Positions 1-6,757 of a stretch of DNA of 33,464 nucleotides are shown in pieces. How positions within the stretch are numbered: the first letter of the stretch is position 1; each line of letters opens with the position of its first letter. The position numbers and the translations under genes were made by a program. Below the pieces are notes generated by a model that was given only the letters and a program-made list of their open reading frames with translations, was not told where the DNA came from and searched no databases. Origin of the DNA: Fibrobacter sp. (lineage in GTDB: Bacteria > Fibrobacterota > Fibrobacteria > Fibrobacterales > Fibrobacteraceae); NCBI GenBank assembly GCA_017550445.1, contig JAFZOV010000130.1:1-33464 (forward strand), in the 5' to 3' direction.

Positions 1-338
1 ACAGCTTCGCAGAATTCGTGACCGAGCAAGCGGTTGTCGTGACCCACGACCACGCCGCGCTTCTGGAGTTCGGCAAAGTCCTTCACGCCGAGAGCTGCGA
101 AAAGTTCAGGAGTCGCTTCCTTATAGAGGCGCACAATAGCGGCACCCACAACCTGCAGATTGCGAAGGGTGAATTCGGAACCGATTTCGCCGCGCCAGCC
201 GGACGTACCGAAGCTTACCTTGGCACTTTCCTGAGAGGTCAGGGCGACCTGTTTCACCTGTTCGACCAGACCCATGTCTGTTGCGGGGTTGAATTCCGGG
301 GACTGGATCTTTTTCCAAATCTGCGTAATGTTTTCCAT
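1..338 (-). CDS. Phosphoglucomutase/phosphomannomutase-type phosphohexomutase, N-terminal fragment
   Basis: The gene runs off the left edge, so only the first 112 codons are visible. The ATG at 338 follows AGGAA at a good distance. The protein starts MENITQIWKKIQSPEF and contains FGTSGWRGEIG near residue 43, the TSGxRG signature at the start of alpha-D-phosphohexomutase domain 1. It then has VVVGHDNRLLGHEF, matching the family's GxDxR segment. Enzymes of this family move phosphate between C1 and C6 of hexoses in the cytoplasm, feeding glycogen, lipopolysaccharide or nucleotide-sugar synthesis. The catalytic phosphoserine loop lies outside the window, so glucose and mannose specificity cannot be separated. 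Family assignment is firm; the substrate is inferred. Confidence 0.88.
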   Translation of the reverse strand, partial: MENITQIWKKIQSPEFNPATDMGLVEQVKQVALTSQESAKVSFGTSGWRGEIGSEFTLRNLQVVGAAIVRLYKEATPELFAALGVKDFAELQKRGVVVGHDNRLLGHEFCEA

Positions 339-518
339 AAGGGTTCCTGTATTTGAGTTTTACGCGGGGAAATTTAGAATTTTAATTGAAAAGCAAGTGA
401 GAACCTGTTCAAGAAAGCGGGAAAAAACGGTTCACAGAAGTTTTTTTTTCATTTTGCAATCAGGAGATAAACTAATGTATATTTAAAAGAGTACGTCGAT
501 GAAGACTATCTGAAGGAG

Positions 519-785
519 TTGGAAAAGGCATTCAAAAGTGTAGGACAGAAGTACGGCTTTGTGAGCGCCGGTGACGTATTCCGTCAGAAACTTGCTGCAG
601 CGGATCGGGAAGTCGCCGCGGCACAACGGAAAATGGCGGAGGCTCATCAGGAAGCAGAAGACAAGCTTGTTCAGAACAAAGCTGATACGGCGACCGTCCT
701 TCGTAAAAAGGGACTTTCTGACGCAATGATTGCTGAAATTCAATCAGAAGTCGAAGCCCTGCAACAAGAACGTCTTTCGAAATAA
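519..785 (+). CDS. Small coiled-coil protein of unknown function, start codon doubtful (possible frameshifted remnant)
   Basis: The frame is open from 471 to the stop at 783-785, but its only usable in-frame initiator is TTG at 519, which directly abuts AAGGAG. The codons before it (from 483, LKEYVDEDYLKELEK) already read like protein. CAGGAG at 461-466 is followed 8 bases later by ATG at 475, which hits a stop after three codons. Removing one TA unit from GTATATTT at 477-484 would join that ATG to the long frame and give about 102 residues. The protein is a charged Ala/Glu/Lys coiled coil ending in LRKKGLSDAMIAEIQ. That end recalls the tails of Rpn/PD-(D/E)XK transposase-like proteins, but too weakly to assign. 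Alternatively TATATT at 478-483 is a -10 element and TTG is used. Confidence 0.4.
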   Translation: MEKAFKSVGQKYGFVSAGDVFRQKLAAADREVAAAQRKMAEAHQEAEDKLVQNKADTATVLRKKGLSDAMIAEIQSEVEALQQERLSK

Positions 786-866
786 ACCTGCGACCATAAA
801 ACAAGTCTTTTTTTGTCCGGAACACCCCATCCCTACCCTAGCTACAGACTTTTTTCAAAAAAAAAT

Positions 867-906
867 AATTTTGTATCATAAAATACTTGTCTCATGATAC
901 AAAATT
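867..906. repeat. Perfect 13-bp inverted repeat, probable operator of the TIGR02147 gene
   Basis: AATTTTGTATCAT at 867-879 is repeated exactly in reverse complement at 894-906, with a 14-base spacer. The right arm fills the gap between the -35 and -10 hexamers of the promoter at 887-915, and the left arm lies just upstream of -35. Arm centres are 27 bp apart. There is no T-run directly after the right arm, so a terminator is unlikely. A dimeric repressor or activator site is the simplest reading, and the helix-turn-helix gene immediately downstream is the natural candidate for binding it. The binding itself is inference. Confidence 0.65.
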
Positions 907-915
907 TGTTATATT
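887..915 (+). promoter_or_regulatory. Promoter of the TIGR02147-lipoprotein operon
   Basis: TTGTCT (887-892) and TATATT (910-915) are separated by 17 bases, 4/6 and 5/6 matches to sigma-70 hexamers. The expected start near 922 gives a leader of about 45 bases before the ATG at 967. The same TATATT -10 recurs ahead of rpsP, mutL, the fibro-slime gene and the candidate RNA in this window. Confidence 0.6.
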
Positions 916-966
916 AAAGTCGAACAAGCGGAAATGCTTCCGAACTGTTCTTTTTTGGGTGGTTAT

Positions 967-1800
967 ATGAAACCTTTAACTGAATATAAAGATTATCGAC
1001 GATGCATGCAGGATTTCTACGATGAGCGTAAGAAAACCTGCTCATTCACATGGCGTGAATTCGCCCGGCTTGCAGGCTTCACGTCGCCAACGTACCTAAA
1101 GCTGGTATGCGAAGGAAAAAGCAGCCTCAGCGAACTAGGAATAGAAAGAGTCTCATCTGCCATGAACCTGGGCGGCTTCGAAAGCGCCTATTTCCGCCAT
1201 CTGGTGCGGTATAACCAGGCAAAAGATGACGAGACAAAAAAGAATGCTTTCGCCAGCATGAAGGACATTGCGCAGGCAAACAAGATTCGAGTCGTAGACG
1301 GAGATGCATTCACCTATTTTGAATCCTGGAAAAATCCGGTTTTACGCGAACTGGTCGCCATGATGCCGGGAGCCACACCCGAGGCTATTGCCGAAATGTG
1401 CTGGCAGCCTGTCACCGCAGATGAAGTTCGCAAGTCGCTCGACTTTATGGTGAGCGTCGGTATTTTGCAGCGCAAGTCCAAGAATGTCTATGTGCAGACG
1501 GAAAAGGCTTTGGTCGGCAATTCCGATGTGATGCCTTTGGTGGTACGCTCCATGCACCGCGAAATGGCCGGCTTTGCACAGAAGTCTATTGACGAGTTTG
1601 ATCCGCAGGATCGCGATATTTCTGGTATAACCATGGGAATCGACCGCGAGGCCTACGAACAGATTGTGCGGGAACTGGAGTCCTGCCGAAGAAAGATTGT
1701 GGCTATTGCCAACATGAGTAAGGAACCATGTCAAGTTTATCGATTGAACTTACAGATGTTTCCATTGACTAAAAATACACAACAAAAACAAAGGGGTTAA
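967..1800 (+). CDS. TIGR02147 / DUF4423 family protein, predicted transcription regulator
   Basis: This 277-residue protein has the typical layout of the Fibrobacter paralogous family TIGR02147. The opening MKPLTEYKDYRRCMQDFYDERK is followed by a helix-turn-helix-like segment, FTWREFARLAGFTSPTYLK at about residues 24-42. A helical DUF4423 body follows, ending in the characteristic CRRKIVAIA...VYRLNLQMFPLTK. I chose the ATG at 967 because GGGTGG lies just before it; an in-frame ATG at 934 lacks a ribosome site. A perfect inverted repeat overlaps its promoter, suggesting autoregulation. The lipoprotein gene at 1802 starts one base after its stop, so the two are co-transcribed. Family membership is confident. 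DNA binding is inferred from the helix-turn-helix, and the signal it senses is unknown. Confidence 0.85.
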   Translation: MKPLTEYKDYRRCMQDFYDERKKTCSFTWREFARLAGFTSPTYLKLVCEGKSSLSELGIERVSSAMNLGGFESAYFRHLVRYNQAKDDETKKNAFASMKDIAQANKIRVVDGDAFTYFESWKNPVLRELVAMMPGATPEAIAEMCWQPVTADEVRKSLDFMVSVGILQRKSKNVYVQTEKALVGNSDVMPLVVRSMHREMAGFAQKSIDEFDPQDRDISGITMGIDREAYEQIVRELESCRRKIVAIANMSKEPCQVYRLNLQMFPLTKNTQQKQRG

Positions 1801-1801
1801 C

Positions 1802-3607
1802 ATGAATACGTATATGAAAACAAACGTTCTTTGCTTGGGTTTATTAGGCGCCCTGTCTTTGACTGCGTGTTCTAATGATACCGTAGCTTCTCAAAATTTC
1901 GGTACAACCGAAGAAAAAAACGCTTTTTGGGACCAGATTTCTGATCTTAGCGCATGGAACGTCATGGACGGTTCCGATATTAAGCTGGATCCCAACAAGA
2001 AGACCTTGGCTGGCCGCGTCGCTCTTGCGAAAACAAGCGGGAATGACTTAAGTCGCGCAGGCATCTTCTTTGACGCAACAGATGAGGAAGGGTCTCCTGT
2101 CGACCTCTCTGAATCCAGCGGCGGTTTGTGCATCGCTTACTCCTCTGAATTAAACGTAGAAGTGCGCTTGGATGATGAAAAATACGAAAGCTCTTCTATT
2201 GATAAGGATTTGCCCTACGCAAGCTTCAATAAGAAGAAGAACGGGCAAGAAACTCAATGCGTCTCCTGGAAGGAATTCAAGAAGAAAAAATCCGACGTAG
2301 GCGACGATTCCTTCGCCAAGAAAGTTAATTCCGTACAGATTGTCTTTGTTGGCAAATCCGGTGCATCGGGTGAATTTGACATTCAACGATTTGAACCCTA
2401 TGTCCGCTGGGATATGTGGATTGGTAAAGACGGCGAAGACCACGTAAAGACCGGCTTTGAAGAAGGCGACGAGGGAACCTCCGGCGAGTTGTCTCTATTC
2501 GGGGATTCTTCCGAAGCCTACGTTGAATTGGATCATTCTAATAAATTTTCATCCTTGGATGAAATAATCGAATACAATGAAGGCCTTTATGGCAATGTCG
2601 TTTTCGAAAATTCCAGTTCGAATCCTGATGTCGGCATTCAGTTCCTCGTTGCAGGTAAATCTACCGAAAAGGGTAAAGAAGTGATTCATTCGGCAGACGT
2701 AACGACCAAATGGAAGGGCTTATGCCTAGAATATGAATCGGAAATGGATATCGAGATATCTCTTGTAAGCAAAGAAAAATCCCTCAAAACGACCTTTGCA
2801 AAGAATGATGACCTGGAAACAAAGTGCGTCGAATTCGAAAACCTGCAGAATTCCGATGCAGTCCTTAAGAAGCTGACGACCGTCCGCATGAAATTCGTAA
2901 AGGAAAACAAGTCTGGAACCCAGTTCAGAATTAGACGCATTAGCTACCTTTTGCCGGAAGATAGTGCAGTCAGGGATATTGGCGAAAACAAGGATGTAAC
3001 ACCGACAACGACTTCCGATTACAAGTCCGGAACGAGTTTCTTGTGGAATGGTGCAGTTGACGGAGACCACGTGGATGCAGGCATCAAGAATGCCACGGCT
3101 GGCGGAAATTGGGTCAATTCCGCAACGGGAAACGGCGATTATCACATGATCTTACCGGACGATGTGGAAGCAGATGATAACGGAAATGCCATCCCGTCCA
3201 TGGTGAACAAGCATCACAAGCTTACTGCCTACGTGAAGACTGAGGACGGACTCACTGACTTGGCTGACGTTGCATCTATAGGCTTTAATACCGTCAGTTC
3301 GAACCAGGAACCGGCAGACATCAGTGCATGGGGAGGCTTCTGCATACACTACAAGACGGATTCCTATGTTAGAATCGCTATCGTCACCAATTACGCCCAA
3401 AATAAATACTGGTATGCCGATGTCGAATATTCCAACAACATGGTGTGGGGCAAGGTTTCTTGGGACGCATTCAAGAATATCGACGAAAAATCTAAAGAAA
3501 AGATTGAAGATGTCATAGGAGAAGTCACCATGGTTCAGCTTCTGTTCCCCATGGACGGCGAATTTTTCATCGACAAGTTCGGCTCTTACGACCAATGCGG
3601 TAACTAA
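1802..3607 (+). CDS. Outer-surface lipoprotein with three tandem beta-rich repeats, unknown function
   Basis: The 601-residue precursor has a lipoprotein signal peptide ending in LTAC, with Cys23 as the lipidated residue. AGGGG six bases upstream supports this start. The body is about three diverged copies of one domain (residues ~40-195, ~205-380, ~405-592). Each copy has a core of the form GGLCIAY / KGLCLEY / GGFCIHY. Each ends in a strand pair after a hydrophobic VQIVF / VRMKF / VQLLF segment, namely GEFDIQRF / FRIRRI / EFFIDKF. The pattern resembles the jelly-roll carbohydrate-binding or galactose-binding-like modules common in Fibrobacter surface proteins, but no family was recognised with certainty. 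It is co-transcribed with the TIGR02147 regulator and ends at a strong terminator. A role in surface binding is inference. Confidence 0.75.
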   Translation: MNTYMKTNVLCLGLLGALSLTACSNDTVASQNFGTTEEKNAFWDQISDLSAWNVMDGSDIKLDPNKKTLAGRVALAKTSGNDLSRAGIFFDATDEEGSPVDLSESSGGLCIAYSSELNVEVRLDDEKYESSSIDKDLPYASFNKKKNGQETQCVSWKEFKKKKSDVGDDSFAKKVNSVQIVFVGKSGASGEFDIQRFEPYVRWDMWIGKDGEDHVKTGFEEGDEGTSGELSLFGDSSEAYVELDHSNKFSSLDEIIEYNEGLYGNVVFENSSSNPDVGIQFLVAGKSTEKGKEVIHSADVTTKWKGLCLEYESEMDIEISLVSKEKSLKTTFAKNDDLETKCVEFENLQNSDAVLKKLTTVRMKFVKENKSGTQFRIRRISYLLPEDSAVRDIGENKDVTPTTTSDYKSGTSFLWNGAVDGDHVDAGIKNATAGGNWVNSATGNGDYHMILPDDVEADDNGNAIPSMVNKHHKLTAYVKTEDGLTDLADVASIGFNTVSSNQEPADISAWGGFCIHYKTDSYVRIAIVTNYAQNKYWYADVEYSNNMVWGKVSWDAFKNIDEKSKEKIEDVIGEVTMVQLLFPMDGEFFIDKFGSYDQCGN

Positions 3608-3627
3608 ATAATTGATGGCTAGGAGGA

Positions 3628-3658
3628 GGGGGCCACGAGAAATCGTGGCTCCCTTTTT
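3628..3658 (+). terminator. Rho-independent terminator of the TIGR02147-lipoprotein operon
   Basis: An 11-bp stem (3628-3638 with 3643-3653, one G-U pair, core GCCACGA/TCGTGGC) closes on a GAAA tetraloop and is followed by five T. It separates the first lipoprotein from the second. Confidence 0.9.
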
Positions 3659-3692
3659 AAGCAATTTTACTTACAACAAATAAGAGGATTAC

Positions 3693-4724
3693 ATGAAACA
3701 TTCCCTAGTTGCCGCCATGGCGGCCTTTACGACTTTAATAACGGCTTGCGCAAATGACAACTCTTCAGGAGTCTCCGATACCGAAGAGCCAATCTCGTTT
3801 TCTACTCCAGGCACTTACACCGTAAACAAGAAAAAACAACTGATTATCATGACTGACGATGTAAGCAATCAGAATGTATGTAATTTTGAAGACGGAAAAT
3901 ATACTTGGGAACCATCGAAAAAAGCTGCAAAACCAGACACATTCAAATACGAATTCTTTGGCGATACGCTAGTACTGTTTAAAATTGTCAACGAAGAAAC
4001 GAGTGATTATGGCACCATGTATGTCGGTGGCAAGGCGGGCAAACTTGAGGGAACATGGGTGGACTCGAATTGCGAATATACCGCATACAGCAAAGAAACA
4101 GAATGCTTTGATGATAATTACGAAGAGAAATCTCTAGAACTCTCTGACGGAAAATTCATCAGGAAGGTCGCTCACTACTTTGACAATTACATCAAGGATA
4201 TCGAAAAGACGAGTTTCGTTGATAACCTTATAAATCAGGTTTATAAATCCCTAGTTGGTTGGTATCCCGACGTGTACTTGCCGAGTATTTTTAGCTCTTA
4301 CGGTAATGACGAAGCAAAAGCTACAATTAAAAAATATGGAATCAAGGTTCTTGAAAGCACAGATTCGAGCCAGACTTTTACTCTCCGCAAAAAGACATAC
4401 ACTTTCAAGGTCAATCAGGCAGAACAGAGTCTCAGTTCGATGAACCATATTTTGATGGAAATTAATGTTGAAGTTTCCGATGGAGAAACGACTTGCGTTG
4501 GAGAAGTCCATATTAGAGAAGTCGGAAAGGAGCAGTGCAACGCCAAATACGAAGATGATTATATGATTGATTACGATTTTGCCAATGGTGGTATCGAACT
4601 TAAAGACAGGACTCATTATGCATTTGGAGATAATGGAAAATTTGAGGAATGCCTCTATGAAATTGCCGAGAACTTGCCTGAACGCGATTCAGATTACGGA
4701 AATCTGAAAGATTCCGAAAAATAA
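3693..4724 (+). CDS. Predicted lipoprotein of unknown function
   Basis: The product is 343 residues with a signal peptide ending ITAC, lipidated at Cys19, and AGAGGA before the ATG. After a short Ser/Glu linker comes a beta-rich stretch with a GTMYVGGKAGKLEGTW motif near residue 110, reminiscent of lipocalin-like or small beta-barrel lipoproteins. A charged second half carries several paired cysteines (C-x-C spacing around EYTAYSKETECFDD, later GETTCVGEVHI and GKEQCNAKYED). I do not recognise the family. It lies between a terminator and dapA, with only 19 bases to dapA, so dapA may be read from its transcript. By eye the gene is more A/T-rich than its housekeeping neighbours, which together with the adjacent lipoprotein suggests accessory content. 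Confidence 0.7.
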   Translation: MKHSLVAAMAAFTTLITACANDNSSGVSDTEEPISFSTPGTYTVNKKKQLIIMTDDVSNQNVCNFEDGKYTWEPSKKAAKPDTFKYEFFGDTLVLFKIVNEETSDYGTMYVGGKAGKLEGTWVDSNCEYTAYSKETECFDDNYEEKSLELSDGKFIRKVAHYFDNYIKDIEKTSFVDNLINQVYKSLVGWYPDVYLPSIFSSYGNDEAKATIKKYGIKVLESTDSSQTFTLRKKTYTFKVNQAEQSLSSMNHILMEINVEVSDGETTCVGEVHIREVGKEQCNAKYEDDYMIDYDFANGGIELKDRTHYAFGDNGKFEECLYEIAENLPERDSDYGNLKDSEK

Positions 4725-4743
4725 TTACTACATTGTAGGCACT

Positions 4744-5700
4744 ATGCAGATTACTAACGCTTCTCAACTTACAGGTGTTTTCCCCGCGTTGTTCACTCCG
4801 CTCAAGAACGACGACCCCAAGAACCTTCGCAACTCCATCGACTACAAGAAGATGGGTCAGATGATTGACGACGTGATTGCAAACGGCGCAAGTGGCGTGC
4901 TCCCTGCCGTGACCACGGGTCAAAGTGCGACGGTTTCTCCGCAGCAGCATCTGGATGTTATCAAGTTTACGCTCGACTATGTGGACGGCCGCGTGCCCGT
5001 GATTGCCGGTGCCGGTTCCAACTGCACTCGCGAATCTATCGAAATGATCGAAAACGTGCAGAAGATTGCCCCGGTTGCAGTTCTCTGCGTGACTGGCTAC
5101 TACAACAACCCGCCGCAGGAAGGTCTCCTCAAGCATTACCAGACCCTCAGTAGCGAAACCGGTGCCAAGATCGTGATTTACAACGTTCCGGGCCGCACCT
5201 CCAGCTACGTCCATCCGGACACCCTGATTGCTCTTGCCGAAGACAAGAACATCATCGGTCTTAAGCAGGCTGTTGAATTCGGTTTTGGCGAAAAGTTCCA
5301 CGAAGACACCATGCGCGTCATCAAGGAAACCAAGGGCAAGGACTTCGCCGTCATGAGCGGTGAAGACGGACTCTTCGCAGACCTCCTCGAAATGGGCGGC
5401 ACCGGTCTTATCAGCGCTTCCGGCAACATTCCCGAAGCAACGAAGACCTTCGTCGAACTTTACAAGGCATTCCAGGCTGGCGACAAGGACAAGGCCCACA
5501 ACCTTCAGAAGGAAGCTCGCGACTTCATCGACATCACGTTCTGCCGCAAGAACCCGATTCCGCTGGGCACGCTGTTCAACAGCCCGCTGTTCCAGCCGCT
5601 CGTGAGCGTGAAGGATACGGCAAACGGTGCAGACGCAGTCGCCCGCATCATGAAGCTTATCGAAGAAAAGGCACCGAGCCTCAAGAAGTACCATATTTAG
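4744..5700 (+). CDS. dapA: 4-hydroxy-tetrahydrodipicolinate synthase family (DapA)
   Basis: This cytoplasmic TIM-barrel Schiff-base aldolase (318 residues) condenses pyruvate with aspartate semialdehyde, the first committed step to diaminopimelate and lysine. Visible family features are the TT pair at 57-58 (in VTTGQ, where TTGE is more usual) and GAGSNCTRESIE at 89-100. The VTGYYNNPPQ tyrosine pair is at 119-120, and YNVPGRT carries catalytic Tyr146 and Arg151. GLKQA carries Schiff-base Lys174. It is somewhat longer than the E. coli enzyme (about 292 residues). Other members of the superfamily (N-acetylneuraminate lyase, KDG aldolase) are possible alternatives, but the Arg after YNVPG favours DapA. 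The stop codon TAG is also the first part of a GACGAAA repeat element. Confidence 0.85.
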   Translation: MQITNASQLTGVFPALFTPLKNDDPKNLRNSIDYKKMGQMIDDVIANGASGVLPAVTTGQSATVSPQQHLDVIKFTLDYVDGRVPVIAGAGSNCTRESIEMIENVQKIAPVAVLCVTGYYNNPPQEGLLKHYQTLSSETGAKIVIYNVPGRTSSYVHPDTLIALAEDKNIIGLKQAVEFGFGEKFHEDTMRVIKETKGKDFAVMSGEDGLFADLLEMGGTGLISASGNIPEATKTFVELYKAFQAGDKDKAHNLQKEARDFIDITFCRKNPIPLGTLFNSPLFQPLVSVKDTANGADAVARIMKLIEEKAPSLKKYHI

Positions 5701-5739
5701 ACGAAAGAACGGGCTTCGCCCTACAGACGAAAGACGAAA
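5700..5739 (+). repeat. Heptamer-hairpin composite repeat, GACGAAA family
   Basis: One GACGAAA (5700-5706), then GAAC, then the hairpin GGGCTTCGCCC, then CTACA and two more GACGAAA units (5726-5739). It begins at the dapA stop codon. An inverted relative with the same order of parts lies at 5794-5847. Confidence 0.7.
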
Positions 5740-5750
5740 GATATTTAAGT

Positions 5751-5788
5751 GTCATCCTGAGTGAAGCGTAAGCGGAATCGAAGGATCT
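5751..5788 (+). repeat. Intergenic palindromic repeat, GTCATCCTGAG...GAAGGATCT type
   Basis: The element starts GTCATCCTGAG and ends GAAGGATCT, with ATCCT/AGGAT arms. It has the same frame (GTCATyCC...GGrATCT) as the elements at 17221, 17487 and 25154. It is bracketed by two inverted heptamer-hairpin composites. No coding content. Confidence 0.6.
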
Positions 5789-5793
5789 CATTC

Positions 5794-5847
5794 TCTCGTC
5801 TGTAGCGAGGCAACAATGTTGCGAAGCGTTCTCTCGTCTCTCGTCTA
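5794..5847 (-). repeat. Heptamer-hairpin composite repeat, inverted copy
   Basis: Read on the minus strand it is TA plus two GACGAGA units (5845-5832), GAACG, a palindromic insert around GCAACATTGTTGC, then CTACA and a last GACGAGA (5800-5794). This is the same part order as 5700-5739. It ends about 15 bases before the ribosome site of the next gene. Confidence 0.65.
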
Positions 5848-5869
5848 TTTTTTTATCAGGAGAATCACA

Positions 5870-6568
5870 ATGGCTAAAATCCAGAAATCTATCAGTGACG
5901 AAATCTGCGACTACCTCAAGAAGCAGAAGCTCTCCCCCATTCCCGTTCAGACCTTGAACGAAGACATGGAAACCACCCGCTACTTCGGTGGCGACCTCAA
6001 GGAATTCATCGCCGCCGCCAAGACGCTTGGCGCAAAGGGCATCTTTGTTGAAACCCTCTACCTCGAAGAAGACGAATTCTACTACGACAGCGGCATGGAC
6101 GATGACGAATACATGGCGCTTTATGGTGAAGACGATTGCTGCAACGGCGAATGCAAGTGCGGCAAGTGCGAAGGCAAGAAGGGCAAGAAGACCGTCAAGG
6201 AAGACGATTCCGATGTTGATGGCGTATGGTTCGAACCCGAAGACCTCGACGGTCTCGACCTCACTCTCCTGAAGCCGGAAATGGCAAAGTACCTCGACCG
6301 CATCGGCGAAGCCTGCGGCGCACGCCTCACGGTTCCGGGTGTTGACCACCTCGAAGTGGAAATCTTCGCTGACTGGTACGACGACTTTGCTGAACTGGTG
6401 GATGAAGCTTCCGAAGCTATCGAAATCAATCCGACCGACACTCTGAAGCAGGCTCAGGCCATGTTCGAAGCCGAAGAAGCAGAACTCGCCAAGGCTGAAG
6501 ACAAGAGCGTCAAGAAGATTGCCGTACACCCGCCTAAAAAGAGCTCTGCCAAGAAGACCAAGAAGTAA
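5870..6568 (+). CDS. Acidic cysteine-cluster protein of unknown function
   Basis: The 232-residue product starts at the ATG preceded by AGGAGA; the in-frame ATG at 5816 lies inside a repeat and is not credible. It has a globular first part, then an acidic stretch (DDDEYMALYGEDD). A compact cluster CCNGECKCGKC near residues 89-99 (five cysteines) could hold a metal. A short lysine linker and a second globular part containing EPEDLDGLDLTLLKPEMAKY follow. The tail is rich in Lys/Ala and ends KKTKK. There is no signal peptide, so it should be cytoplasmic. I do not recognise the family. It is a single-gene unit closed by the terminator at 6598-6626. Metal binding is only suggested by the cysteine spacing. 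Confidence 0.75.
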   Translation: MAKIQKSISDEICDYLKKQKLSPIPVQTLNEDMETTRYFGGDLKEFIAAAKTLGAKGIFVETLYLEEDEFYYDSGMDDDEYMALYGEDDCCNGECKCGKCEGKKGKKTVKEDDSDVDGVWFEPEDLDGLDLTLLKPEMAKYLDRIGEACGARLTVPGVDHLEVEIFADWYDDFAELVDEASEAIEINPTDTLKQAQAMFEAEEAELAKAEDKSVKKIAVHPPKKSSAKKTKK

Positions 6569-6597
6569 TTTTCAACAAATTATTTCAAACAAAGTTT

Positions 6598-6626
6598 AAA
6601 GGTCGCGAGAAATCGCGACCTTTTTT
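6598..6626 (+). terminator. Rho-independent terminator
   Basis: A stem AAAGGTCGCGA / TCGCGACCTTT with a GAAA loop runs directly into six T. It has the same GAAA-loop design as the terminator at 3628. Confidence 0.9.
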
Positions 6627-6664
6627 CATTTAAACCATTTTATCTAGAACGTTAGATAATCCGT

Positions 6665-6757
6665 TAGAGCATCGGATAAGCGAGTATAGCGAGGCCGCAG
6701 GCCCCGAAGCTGTATAAATAATACAGCGAGAGGGCCGGGAACGAAGCTAGACGAAGC
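6665..6757. repeat. Intergenic stretch with small palindromes, possible decayed repeat
   Basis: Between the terminator and the DUF1846 stop codon lie GGCC-GCA-GGCC (near 6692), CTGTAT-AAATA-ATACAG (6710-6726) and repeated GCGAG / CGAAGC words. No open frame or promoter stands out. It may be a degenerate member of the window's repeat families, and it runs up to the stop codon of the neighbouring gene as those do elsewhere. Confidence 0.3.

Noticed and set aside
867..906. Inverted repeat read as a terminator hairpin of the small gene at 519-785
   Set aside because: No T-run follows the right arm, and the arms coincide with promoter hexamer spacing.
5700..5847. Insertion sequence
   Set aside because: There is no transposase frame and only short repeats; at most a non-autonomous element.
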